Positions 25,703-36,109 of a DNA stretch of 64,000 nt are shown here, one piece after another. Positions within the stretch are counted from its first letter, which is position 1. Every line of letters begins with the position of its first letter. This DNA is from Ophiocordyceps camponoti-saundersi (nom. inval.) (taxonomy: Eukaryota > Ascomycota > Sordariomycetes > Hypocreales > Ophiocordycipitaceae): the NCBI GenBank assembly GCA_003339415.1, contig PDHQ01000034.1, forward strand, positions 63,354 through 127,353, read 5' to 3'. The translations under genes and the position numbers were made by a program. The notes below the pieces were generated by a model that was not told where the DNA came from, searched no databases, and was given only the letters and a program-made list of their open reading frames with translations.

Positions 25703-26063
25703 TATTAAAAAAAAAAAACTTACTTAGCTTTATATAATTATAAATAATTATAAACCTTAAAAAGAAAACTTTATTATTTTAATATAATTATTTAGATTCC
25801 TTAGTAATAATAAAATAATCTTACTTAATATATTACTAGCTTAAAAATTAGCTTTTTTATTATTAAGAGCTTTCTTTTTAAGATCTGCTATTTCTTATAT
25901 ATATAAGGAAGACCTCCGAACTTAAAAGTCGGAGGTTAAGCTCTCTAGTTTATATATATATATACCTACCTTCTTACTCTTATATATATAAATTAATTAC
26001 TCCGCTTACTCTTTATTCTACGTGACTTTCCGATTCTGGCAGAATCTCGCTAAGACTCTGATA
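25703..26063 (+). repeat. Copia-1 3' LTR
   Basis: 361 bp, paired with 18613-18973. Its inner start is fully RIPped (TATTAAAAAA where the 5' copy has TGTCAGAAAG), while the outer ~100 bp next to tsc13 still contain TG, CA and GC-rich words such as CTGGCAGAATCTCGC. The final CA has become TA. Confidence 0.93.
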
Positions 26064-26068
26064 GGTAG

Positions 26069-26185
26069 AGGGGGGGGGGGGTCTCTTTTGAGCGGAAGCG
26101 GATCCGGAGAGTGTTAAACCCCCGACTCTCTCATATCAGTCCTCCTCAATAATATCGAGCTGTCACACCTTCAAGCCACACTCAA
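26069..26185 (+). promoter_or_regulatory. Right half of the divergent promoter; tsc13 proximal region with a 12-bp poly-G run
   Basis: Only 117 bp separate the target-site duplication from the tsc13 start codon. A run of 12 G lies at 26070-26081, directly beside the insertion point. The segment must contain the tsc13 5'UTR and whatever core promoter remains, unless the LTR supplies one. Promoter role is inferred from position. Confidence 0.55.
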
Positions 26186-27166
26186 ATGGCTCTCACGACA
26201 ACACTGAAGCTCTCCAATCGCTGTAAGTCTGCGTCGATCTCATTTCTCGTTCTTCAACTTTGCTAATTGATCCGAAAAAAAAAAGCCCCCCGGGAACCTG
26301 TGCCCCGGCTCCCCGCATCCATCGATGTGCCGGCCGAAGCGACGGTAGAGGAGCTCAAGGCAAAGATCGCAGGCAAGTGCGGCATCAGCGATCCAAGCCG
26401 AATCGGACTCTTCGACCCGTCTACGAGGAAGACGCTCAAGGATCGCAAGGCGCGGGTGGCAGATGAGCCCAACGTGTCTTCGGCCGGCGAGGTGCTCGTC
26501 AAGGATCTAGGTCCGCAGGTAGCCTGGAGAACCGTCTTCATCGTCGAGTATCTGGGACCGATCCTGATACACGTCCTCTTCATTATGGCGAGGCCTTACC
26601 TGTACGGCGGCGCCATGACGTCGACGCAGTGGCTCAGCTTCGCCATGATAGTCGGCCACTTTGTCAAGCGAGAGGTCGAGACGCTATACGTGCACAAGTT
26701 CTCGGCCAGCACGATGCCCGTCTTGAACATCTTCAAGAACAGCTTCTTCTACTGGGGTCTTTCGGGCTTGCTCTGCGCCTGGTCCATCTACAACCCCCGC
26801 TCGCTGGCGGCCAAGGCCAAGTTTCCGATTTTCGACGTCATCGGAGCCGGGCTCTTCCTCTTCGGCGAGACGGGCAACGGTCTTGTTCACCTTTACCTTT
26901 CGTCGCTGCGGTCGACGGGCGGGACGGAGCGCAAGATCCCCTCCGGATATGGCTTCGGCCTCGTCACCTGCCCCAACTACATGTTTGAGATTATCTCGTG
27001 GGTGGGCATCATCATCGCCAGCCGTGATTGGGCCGTCTCTCTCTTTATTGCCGTCGGAGGGGCGCAGATGTATGCCTGGGGACTCGGGAAGGAGAGCGCC
27101 TATCGGAAGGAGTTTGGCGACAAGTACAAGAAGAAGCGCTACGTCATTCTTCCAGGTCTGTTGTAG
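26186..27166 (+). CDS. tsc13: Very-long-chain enoyl-CoA reductase Tsc13
   Basis: Two exons, 26186-26222 and 26286-27166, with a 63-nt intron (GTAAGT ... CTAAT branch-like site ... AAAAG); 305 residues, the usual family length. The start is MALTTTLKLSNR and the split codon gives Ser13. Residues 1 to about 80 form the ubiquitin-like N-terminal segment (RIGLFDPSTRKTLKDRK). The rest is a multi-membrane-span reductase of the steroid 5-alpha-reductase fold with KREVETLYVHKFS (about 140-152) and the conserved LVTCPNYMFE (238-247), the region that holds the catalytic Tyr in this family. It ends in a basic tail KKKRYVILPGLL. Tsc13 catalyses the last, NADPH-dependent step of each fatty-acid elongation cycle in the ER. 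Intact despite the retrotransposon 123 bp upstream. Confidence 0.95.
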
Positions 27167-27255
27167 AGGCGTTTCGTTATGGGATAATGTAGGTAGAGAG
27201 AGCAAAGCAAGGTAGTACATATGTTGGTAGGTAGATAGTTAGGCTACCGAGGTAT

Positions 27256-27960
27256 TCATCCTGTAGACGAGAGCGTCGGAATCGTTGTGCCAGGTATAAT
27301 CGGTTCTTGGTCGCCATCGTCATCGCCTCCTCCCCCTCCTCCTCCTATGCCACGCATCCTCACACCCACTTCAGGTGACGACTCAGCCGAGAAGAAGGAA
27401 GTAGTATCATCGGAGCCCTTTGCGCCCAAGCTAGAGTCAGGATCGACAAAAGAACGACTGGCGTCAGAGCAAGCGCTATGCCGACCATCATCATCACCAT
27501 CACCATCATCACCTTCTTCTTCTTCTTCCTCATCACCATCATCACGATCCTCATCACCACTACAACAGCCCTCACTCCCCGTCCCAGAAACAAGCCTCAA
27601 AGTCTCCTCAACGACCAAAAACCCCCTCTCCAGCACCTCAGCCCAATTCTGCACATTACCAAGCTCCTTGAGCCGTTTAGCCGCGCCGTCCGCCTCCCGC
27701 GCCAGTCTCAGCCTCTCAAGACGCAAGCCGTCCTCCGCCCGCGCAACCTCCTGCTCCTGACGGGTGAGCGCCGCCGCGCCCGCGTGCAGCGTCGAGGCCC
27801 GGCCTTGGAGCGAGGCGTCGAGGAGGTTGCTCATAGAGGCTACCACCGCCGCCCGCGCCTCCGCTACCTGGCGCTGTGTCTCGGCTGAGGGGAGCGTCGG
27901 GTGGAGGAGGGGGTCGCCGTTTGCTTTTGCCGAGGGGGCTGGGGAGGAGGAGGAGGACAT
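27256..27960 (-). CDS. bls1: BLOC-1 subunit 1 (GCN5L1 family)
   Basis: A single exon of 234 residues, starting MSSSSSPAPSAK. A more upstream in-frame ATG at 28014 would add 18 polar residues and is less likely to be used. The GCN5L1/BLOC1S1 core spans about residues 27-124, a long helix followed by LKELGNVQNWAEVLERGF, which matches the family's LKEIGDVENWA signature. The C-terminal half is an unusual, very acidic low-complexity tail (Asp/Glu/Gly runs encoded by GAT/GAC/GAA repeats at about 27480-27560), then a glycine run. BLOC-1 proteins act in endosomal sorting. Convergent with tsc13; only 89 bp separate the two stop codons. Confidence 0.8.
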   Translation of the reverse strand: MSSSSSPAPSAKANGDPLLHPTLPSAETQRQVAEARAAVVASMSNLLDASLQGRASTLHAGAAALTRQEQEVARAEDGLRLERLRLAREADGAAKRLKELGNVQNWAEVLERGFLVVEETLRLVSGTGSEGCCSGDEDRDDGDEEEEEEGDDGDGDDDGRHSACSDASRSFVDPDSSLGAKGSDDTTSFFSAESSPEVGVRMRGIGGGGGGGDDDGDQEPIIPGTTIPTLSSTG

Positions 27961-28723
27961 TTTCGTGGTGTTGGTCTTGATGTTGTGCTTTGTGTGTGCA
28001 TCGTGCTTTCGCACCTAGGTAGGTAAGGTGGGTAGAGTTACCGGTGAGGAGGGGAGAGGAGGCGAGATGAGGGGGGAGGGGGGAAAGGGTTTGGCAGGTG
28101 ATGATGCGTCATGCAGCTAATATCATACCTACCTACTTCTAGTGACCATGACAAGGGGAGAGGAGGGGGTTTCGCTGGCGTTTTCGACTTTACTCAGCGT
28201 CATGCCCTGAACATATGGTAATAAAAGCGCCGCCAAACAAGCAACTTGTGCTCGGTATGGCTTCACTATGGCTTCACTCAACCCCTGATCGCCGCCTCCT
28301 CACCAAGCACAGAAAGGTCAATACCGACTGATATCTTACGCCATCCACCGTCTCCGACCAAGATAAAGACTCTATTTACCACCGTCATGTCCTCATCTGC
28401 TCGTACCGACCCATGCTTCGTTACTGTACATACATACATACATCTTCCATCCATGACGACCCTTTTTTGTAGCGCCGCCTCTTCCACATTACCATACCGA
28501 ACCGACTCAAGGAGCTGAAGAGAAAGAAAGAAAGGAACTCCGGTGCTATGCGGGAGAGAGTAAACAGAAAGAGAAAAGGAGCGTTGCGTCATCCATCTCC
28601 GCAGGTGAAAAGGCGAGAGAGGGAGAGGGAGAGAGAGAGACGGCATATGTGAGGCGTCCTCCCCGAAAGATGCAGAGAGGAAAGCAGTATAGTGTAAAAT
28701 CATACAAGATAAGAATGAATGCG
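27961..28723. other. Intergenic region between bls1 and sog2
   Basis: About 760 bp containing the bls1 promoter and the sog2 3'UTR. It holds a short ACAT microsatellite at about 28430-28442 and GA-rich stretches near 28540-28645. No supported gene. Confidence 0.55.
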
Positions 28724-31700
28724 TCATATGGCCACCTTGCCTCCATTGATGCGTGGAGGCAGCAGTCCCAAGCTGTTGTTGGGACTAAACGTCGCCGAAG
28801 AGGCTGGCGTATTGCCGTCCGAAGACATGGACGATATCGACGACAGCGAGTTGAACCCCGAATGACCCCTCTGCATCGCGCCGTTGCGCGCCATCGAGAT
28901 GCCCGGGTTCGCCATCAAAGTGTCGGCTCTGTCGAAGACGTTTCCGTGAAAGGCCGCGGCGAAGGCGTGGCCGTGAGGCGTCGTCGGCACCGTCGCCTGC
29001 ATCGCCGGGCCCAGCGCCGCGCTCAGCGGTGTGATGGGGACCTGCGTCCGGGTAGGTGATGTCACCTGCGATGCGTACGGTCCGCCACCGCCGCCGCCGC
29101 CACCGCCCGGTGCCCCCGACGGCCGAAACAAGTGATGCCACGGCGACTGCACAATCGTGTTGCTCGTCTCCTTCATACTCTGCTGGATCGGCCGCAGACG
29201 AAGCCTGGTGTCGGGCGGCAAGGGAATCGTGTTGATGGCCGCCTTGATCTTGTGCGCCATGTTGGTCCACGACGCGACAAAGTTGTTGCACTGGTTCCAG
29301 AAGCTGGGTTGCGTCCGCACACCCGGGTCCTTGAGCTTGACAAGAGACAGTCGGTTCCTCAAAATCTCCGTCTGCTGCACCGTGGTGTTGCACATGGCAA
29401 TCAGACTCTTCCAGTCTTGTATCATGCCCATGGGCGCCCGCTGCTGCAGCGCGTTTCTCAGCCCGCCCGCCAGCTGCTCCTGAAAGCCGGGCAGCGTGCG
29501 TAGGGCAAGATCTGCCGATCGTTGCAGTGACAGGAAGATACGGTCGAACTGTGCGTCGTCATCCGAGAAGTCGGAGCCCGTCTCTCGGCTGTGGACCGAG
29601 GAAAAGGACTCGCCCGACCGAGGCGTTGCCGACGTGACCATGACCGCCTGGCCGGAGCCGTTGACGTAGGGCAACGCAACGTCCGTGGCAACCCTCAGGT
29701 TGGCCGGATTATGCACAACTGTTCCGTTCCGCGATCTCGCAAATCCCGGCCGGTCGCCCTTGGGCGTCGTCGTCGGCTCTCGGTGGTACGGACGTATCGT
29801 CCTGCCCACGTTCTCCGGCTGCCAATTCGCAGGTTGGGCTTTGACGTGCTCGGCCGTGGTGGAGGCAAGCGTGACGCGGAGCTCCATGATACTGTTGTAT
29901 ATCAACATCAGGAGGGTCCGAATGTATCGCGCGTCTCCGTCGTCGACAAAAGTATCGATGTTTTCCGCCATCAGCGTGCAGACATGACCGTAAGCGCTGA
30001 CCAGGGTCTGGCAGGCACGCCGCACGTTTCCGTTCCCGTGAGGCGTCACGTCGTCATCAGCCGTGTCGTGCCTCTGGATCTCCTGCTCCAGCTCTTCGAC
30101 ATGAGAATTGGTATTGTAGAAGACGATCTCGAGGCTCGACCGCTTTGCAGATCCGTCATTGGTCAAGGTCATGAGCATCTGGATCATTGGGTGAATCTGG
30201 AACACGGAATAAAGGATGCCCTTTGCTGCTTCGATGACGGGGTCGAAGACCTTGGACTCTCGCCGGCGCTCCGGGAGTACAGACAGGCGCCGGACGTAGA
30301 TGGGCCGTTGAAGGGAGGGCTCCGTAGGCGTCGCCGGACTTTTGGCTCGTGGCGGGGCACCCTGCATGGCCGAACCGTGACTGAGGCCACGGTAATGGCT
30401 GAAGCGAACGTTTGCCTGCGTCTCGTCCAAGGTGCCGAGCTCGGAAGCCTTCTTCGAGACCAGGCCGAGGCGGCGGTTGCGCCCGTCGGGACGTTCGGAG
30501 CGCAGCAGCGTTTCCGAGTTGCTGCGAAGCCGTTCGTTCACGTTCCCTATCGTCAGGGGCATCACGTTCGGCCGACGAACGGCCGCGTTTTGCTGAGACA
30601 GGCCGCGAGAGTGCGCCCGCATTGGTACGGCGGGCGGACGGGACCCGCTGTTCGGGGATCGGATGTCGGGCACGTCGGCGCCGTTGACTTTGATGGGAAA
30701 GCGACCGCTGGCAGCTCGCTTGAGGGGAAATCGTGGAGTTTCGGCGCCTTCGCTCGACTCATCCCCCGTGGCCTCGGGGTCCGTGCGCCCATGAATCGTG
30801 TATTGCTTCATAAACTTCTTGATGTGCGCTGTCATGGTAACTTCGTTGACTTCGTGCTCCCTCTGGACACCATCATTGGACGGGCTCCCGTTCTGGGGTC
30901 GTAGGGCGTCTTTTGGCGGAAAGCTTATGGGATTACCCTCGAACTTCAGAACTTGTAGGGAGCCCATGTCGGCGAGGCAGACCGGAAGCTCGCGTATTTG
31001 GTTTTTCGGCACTGAGAGCACTTTCAGGGAGGACAGCTTGGAGAGTTCGTTGGGCAGGGAGCGGAGCTGGTTGCGGCCAAGATCGAGAATCTCGAGGGAC
31101 TTGAGGTCGCACAGCTGCCAGGCGGCTTAGCAACACGCACACACGCACGTAGAATTCCAATATCCGGAGGGGACGGAAGGAAAACGTACCGGCATTGGGA
31201 ACTCCTTGATCTGATTTCCTCTGATGTTGAGGTACCGGAGCAGGGTGCATTCGGAGAACCGTGCGGGCAAAGAGGATAGCTGATTGTGTGAGAGGGCGAG
31301 CCTTGAGAAGACGCGTCAGGCGAGAACATTGAAGTGGAGGGACGAAAGGACTGACCGTTCCAGCTCGTTCTTTACTATGTCGACAGCCTCTTCCGGCAAC
31401 TTTTGTATGTCTTTGCGGCTGAGGTCGATGGTAACGCCGGAGCGTAACCCGGGACCGACAGCGTCAACATCGGCGGCTTGATTCTTTTCGCTCTCAAGGG
31501 CAGTCTGCATAGCCTGTCGGGCCAAGGCAATGACCTGCGCCGGGGTAGTGGTCTTAGTGGCAGACAGCGTCGCGTTCGCATTAGACGAGACTTTCCGCGA
31601 GCCGGGCATCGAATGCGGCAGCGCGGGTGGCGGTGGCGGCGGATGGCCATTAGACGGTGTAGGATAAGGCGGGACGGCACGACGACCTTGTGCGGGATTG

Positions 31701-31765
31701 TCTGGCAGTCCGCGGACGCCAGACGGATGGGAGGCCGAGCCGGGCATTCGATCAGGCCGGTCCAT
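28724..31765 (-). CDS. sog2: Leucine-rich-repeat protein Sog2 (RAM signalling network)
   Basis: Three exons: 31765-31356, 31301-31190, 31114-28724; introns 54 nt (GTCAGT...CAAG) and 75 nt (GTACGT...GGCAG); 970 residues. A proline-rich N-terminus (1-110) precedes about five or six leucine-rich repeats (111-242: TIDLSRKDIQKLPEE, LALSHNQLSSLP, LNIRGNQIKEFP, LDLGRNQLRSLP, LSVPKNQIRELP, LKFEGNPISFPP). The long C-terminal Sog2 region has Ser/Thr/Pro-rich linkers and conserved helical parts (AKGILYSVFQIHPMIQ, EQLAGGLRNALQQRAP). Splicing restores the repeat register exactly, which supports the model. Sog2 works with Kic1-Cbk1-Hym1-Mob2-Tao3 in polarity and cell separation. A run of glycine codons lies near 29085-29110. 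Confidence 0.93.
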
Positions 31766-32371
31766 AGCGTTTGGCGACGGCGACGGCGACGGCTACGACG
31801 ACGACGACAAAGGCGACGGACGGCGACGAGGGACGATGAACAGGCAGCAGCGAAGGGAGATGTAATGTGGCCAGGACGGGCTGCGGAAGGGCCTCGGCTC
31901 GATGTTTCAGACGCCCCTCTTCCTTTTCTGATGCAGGCCCCGAGTCTCGAGGAGCAGGCAAGGGTGAGTCGTGCCGGGAGAGTTGTCTCTTTTGGGTCGA
32001 GGACTACTAGGACGGGGCTTTTGGCGGAACTGGCGGGCTCATGGTTGGGTGCGGATTATCTTTCCCAGCGGCGCCTCGTCGATCGGGGCGAGGCGAAGGG
32101 ACGAAATGGCCAGCAAGGGAGAAGAAGAAGAAGAAGAAGTCAAAGACGACGTCGGTCTTGCTCCTGTCTTGACACTGGTGGAGGGACGGACTGCTTTTTA
32201 CTCGGTACGTTTTTTCCCTAAAACGCCGGCCGAGGATGGAAGAAAGGGGTCGGGGGGGGGGGGGGGGGGGGGGAACCGGGGGGGGGGGGGGGGGGGGGTG
32301 GAGGGAGGGGGGGGGGGGGGGGTGGGGCGGGGGGGGGGGGTGGGGGGGTGTGGGGGGGGGGGGGGGTTGGG

Positions 32372-32429
<58 letters not shown>

Positions 32430-34080
32430 GGAACCTGTCTAGCAGGTAGAGCCGTTGACGAGACAGGTAGCGGACTATCAAAGAGTACGCGTAGGGACGC
32501 GTAAATCGCGGTATACTTTACCGTATTGATCCGGGATACACTACAAGAAGCGCATTGCATCTCTACATCTGCGCTAGTAGAAGTCGGGACAGACGGCGAA
32601 GCGGGTCCCAGCACTGTGCAGGCCCGGACCCCGCTCGGGGACGAGACAGTGCGCTGGGAGCGGTCGGTAACGGCCCCGACCGTGACCTGCAGGCAGGCTG
32701 AGGCTGAGGCTGCAGCAGCGTCCGGCATAGCCACGTGCGAGACTAAGGCCGGTCGCACGGTGCCACAGCCCTGTCTAGGAGCCTCAGCAGGAAGAGGTAA
32801 TAATAAGGCTGTAGTAGCCTGTAGCCTATAGCCTGCAGCCTGTTGGTAAGGGCGTGCATCCGCATGTGGTATGTATGTTCATTCAGTTTTGGCACTGAAA
32901 GGGCATAACACAGCATCGGCAATGTCTCTGTGCATGGCGCAGTGCCGTACGTAAAACTGGGGATCCGCCTGCGACGATTCGCTCAGACCACTGGCAAGGT
33001 TACCACTTGACTGGGCACCAAGGCTAACTCAGGTACGGATGCGTGCTGTTAATAGGTAAGTAGGCGGCCGAGAAGCCATGCAACGTGCAATGATGTAACG
33101 AACATTCATACAGCAAAGCTACCTACCTACCAGCCTTCCACCTACCACTGTCTACCAGTACCTAATAATTACTACCCGTACGATCGCCTACAACTCCACA
33201 GATGTACTGTGCGTAAGGCGCTGCACCGTGGCATTGAGTCCGCGTCCTGTGGCACGCCGCCGTGCTTGACTGAGCCCGAGTGCGCACTGTACCGATAGCA
33301 TTTTCGTGTGTACATAGGTATGTACGGATATATGTGCACACTCTATCCTCCACCCAAGGGAGAAAAAAACCATGATCCCCCCTTCCCCCTTCAAGCGCAG
33401 AAAAAAACATGGTTTCCGCCGCCACAAAGGCGCTCGACATCCAGATCCGACAGGGGCTGCGTCTTCGTCATTGGGCGTTTCCGCTCTGCCGCCCGCCCCT
33501 TTCCCCCCCCCTCTCCGCGCTCTGCCGTGCGACCGGCGCCGACGGCTCATGCCAACCACAGCAAGGCACGTCGAACATCCGTAGTCAGGCCGGGCTGATG
33601 AAGGCAGGCCGTCTTGTGTGTCCGGCAATCGGATGGGCTCGTGCACTTTTTTTCTATTTCTCTTAAACAATGCTGTAGTCGTCATTCGAGACGGACAAGT
33701 TCAAGCGTCGCTCGCCTATCGGCCGATGGTGAAGCATCCGCGTGAGAAGATGGAGGTTACGACTCCACTTCCCTGGCTGTTAGTGAAGCACTCGGCCCGC
33801 CCGCGACCGAGCCCCGAGGGTCCCTCCCCTGACGAGCCGCAGATCAATCAGGTTCGACTGTTCGAGACCTTTGGGACATTGGGCATCGACACGGGTTCGC
33901 GGTCGAGAGGGCCATAACCCATGACCAGGGTCAAGACGGGCCACCCGAAGGACGGGACCGGCTGAGCGAATTCGCGGTTTGTTCCATGTGTATTTCTGTC
34001 AGAGGGCTAAGACAAGAGTGGGTTAGGCGTGTGTTTTTGTCATCCCTTAAGGCGTGCAGTCATCATAGCAACGACTCCGC
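31766..34080. other. Gene-poor flank between sog2 and the retroelement nest
   Basis: About 2.3 kb with normal to high GC and no supported gene. It contains an AGA microsatellite at about 32128-32146, the large poly-G tract (listed separately), short GCCTGTAGCCT-type repeats near 32800-32845 and ACCT/AGGT-rich motifs near 33045-33160. Open frames through the poly-G tract encode only homopolymers and are not genes. Confidence 0.6.
32252..32428 (+). repeat. 177-bp nearly pure poly-G tract
   Basis: G on the plus strand with only isolated T, A or C interruptions; the last 56 bases (32373-32428) are uninterrupted G. It would be a potential G-quadruplex-forming tract upstream of sog2, about 490 bp from its start codon. 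Homopolymers of this length are also a known place for assembly and base-calling errors, so the exact length is uncertain. Confidence 0.85.
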
Positions 34081-34084
34081 AACC

Positions 34085-34834
34085 TAGGAAACGGAATTCC
34101 TATTAGGAAAAAGGGCTATATCTAGGGCAATATATAGGATATAGGAATAAAGGCTTATTTATAAAGGTATCACGGTATAAGAGGTAGATACGGATAGTTT
34201 TTATTATATATATAAAGATAACGATAATTCCCTCTATTTTAGGAGGGTAAGTATATTAATTAATATAATTTATACGCTACCTCCTTATCTAATAATTATA
34301 AGCTTAGTTAATATTTTTTAATCTAATTTATTTAATTTTACTATTTTTATAGCTTATATAGCTTATACCTTATAAATTTACTTAATTAATTAAGCCCTTA
34401 TAAAAATAAAGCTATTATTACTTTTTTTAGTAAATTTATAACTTTTAAATTTATTAATTTTTAATAATTAATAATAACTTTAATAATATAATAATATTAA
34501 TAATATAATAATTAATATAATAATAAACTTTATAATATTAGTTAAACTTACTTTTATTCTTAAAAACTTTAAAAATTAAACTAATTAATATTAAGATATT
34601 ATTAATATAATATAAAGCTATAATATTTAATCTTTTATAAACTTAGAAATATAAGAAACCTTTATAAAGCTAGATTAACTAGAAATCCTATTTATAAGCT
34701 TAGGAGGTTAAATAAAAAGCGAGACCCCTAACCTTAAAACTTTTTAATTACTTAGAGAAAAATATAAAATATTTACTTTTCCGAATTTCTAAGAAAACTT
34801 AAAGAAATATTATTAGATAAGGAAAATATTAAAG
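34085..34834 (+). mobile_element. Copia-2, left segment (interrupted by Gypsy-A1)
   Basis: AT-rich, TpG/CpA-depleted DNA begins abruptly at about 34080-34100 and continues to the Gypsy-A1 insertion. The last 5 bp, TAAAG (34830-34834), are duplicated at 61525-61529, so this segment joins 61525 onward. It should contain the 5' LTR, but without a 3' LTR in the window I cannot place the LTR ends. Confidence 0.6.
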
Positions 34835-35158
34835 TATTACGGCCGTAAAATGCGTTAACTAAATAATAGTATTAGTACTATAAATAAAGATTCTAAGCTA
34901 AGGAGAAGGGAAAGAAAAGAGGAAAACTCCCGTAAGCGAAATCCTAGTAAAATATATAAAGGCACGTGCTAGTAAAAATAGGAGAGGGTAAAGGGAAATC
35001 TTAATAAAAGGTTAACTCTATTTCCGGGTAATTTCCCCTTAAGGTTTTCCTAAGGATTTTACGATAAGGTTTCCGAAGTTACGTAACTATAGTTAGAAAT
35101 CCTCGGAAATTACTATAAAATATTTAAAGGAAATTTATATAATTACTAGCGCGTAATA
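34835..35158 (-). repeat. Gypsy-A1 3' LTR (left)
   Basis: 324 bp, starting TATTACGGCCG and ending GCGCGTAATA (from TGTTAC...GTAACA by RIP). Contains a single copy of the ~44-bp GGAAATTACTATAAAATAT unit that is repeated in the A2/A3 LTRs. Preceded by TAAAG. Confidence 0.92.
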
Positions 35159-35604
35159 TTACCCCCTAACGAAAATCTTAATATACCTATTAAGATTAGT
35201 AATAGTAACTATATAGCTAGGTGCTTAGGGAAATAGCTATATTATCTTAGTTATTATCTTAATACTTATAATTCGTAGCGGCGGCTTTAACTTAGTGCTA
35301 GAGATTAATAAGCGGACTGGCGGTATCTAGGAAACGGTTATAAAATTCCTTAAGGGCTATAAGCGTATAATAGAAATTCCTAGCTAAGTACTATATCTTA
35401 TCCGGATCGTAATTATATTAGCAAACTTAGTATTCTAACCGATAACGCTATCTAGTAACCTAAAACTAAAAGATTTGCTTAACCTCCTATTCTAATATAT
35501 TATTAATATCTTTTAGCTTAGCGGGAGATATCTCCTACTTTAGTAGCGGATTTATAGCGGCTTTCTGAAAGCGGTTAGTATAGAATAAGTTTATTATCCG
35601 GTAG

Positions 35605-35904
35605 TGTTAAGGGACTAGTTAAAAGGATACTTATTTACTAGGCTATAAGTAATAATAATTACGTATAATAAGCTTTTAAGGAAGCCGCACTCTAGCGTGC
35701 TAAATAGCTATATATACCGCTCTTTCCTTTAGAGCCCGTTTACCTCCCTATTTAACTATTCTTTCCGTTCCGTTTCTTCTAATCTTTCCGCTATAGGCCT
35801 TTAAGCCGGATAGTAATAGCCTTATCGTTTAATCGCGAGGCTAATCCGTAAGTTTAACATTTAAGTTAATAACCCGAATATAATATAAGGGCTAGACCTT
35901 AATA
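35605..35904 (-). repeat. Gypsy-B 3' LTR (left)
   Basis: 300 bp, still beginning with an unmutated TGTTAAGGGACTAG. Pairs with 49065-49364 with transitions as the main differences. Confidence 0.9.
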
Positions 35905-36109
35905 TAAGGTCCCTCCCCTTACCTATAGGTGCGGGATCTATTATATAGTATACGGTAAGGTTAGGTAAAAAATTTTCCGCTAAGTTACCTAGTCCGCCTT
36001 ACTTTTCTATAGCTTTTATAGTGCCTGCCCGTTAAATCCTTTATTCCTTCCCTTCTTCCTTCTATAGCCTTATCGTTATTATTATTAATATTACTATTAT
36101 TACTATTAT

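Larger units (their letters stand above)
18613..26063 (+). mobile_element. Copia-1: complete RIPped Ty1/copia LTR retrotransposon
   Basis: A 7,451-bp element bounded by two 361-bp LTRs and flanked by GGTGG (18608-18612) and GGTAG (26064-26068), a 5-bp duplication with one G-to-A change. The terminal bases are TGTCAG at the left and CTGATA at the right (CTGACA with C-to-T), so the LTR ends form an inverted repeat. Recognisable domains run in the order integrase, reverse transcriptase, RNase H on the plus strand, which is copia order. Almost all TpG and CpA are lost and stops are frequent, the expected RIP outcome. It is longer than a minimal copia element because of an extra ~1.75 kb between pol and the 3' LTR. 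Confidence 0.93.

Noticed and set aside
29132..30904. A 437-codon plus-strand frame opposite sog2
   Set aside because: It overlaps the conserved sog2 exon in antisense, is arginine-rich and has no family motif; a typical GC-rich shadow frame.
32218..32758. Long proline- or glycine-rich open frames across the poly-G tract
   Set aside because: They are translations of a homopolymer, open in all frames on one strand, with no start context or flanking coding signal.
33300..33960. Short plus-strand frames near the nest border as a possible gene
   Set aside because: Low-complexity Pro/Arg composition, frames broken, no recognisable domain or splice structure.
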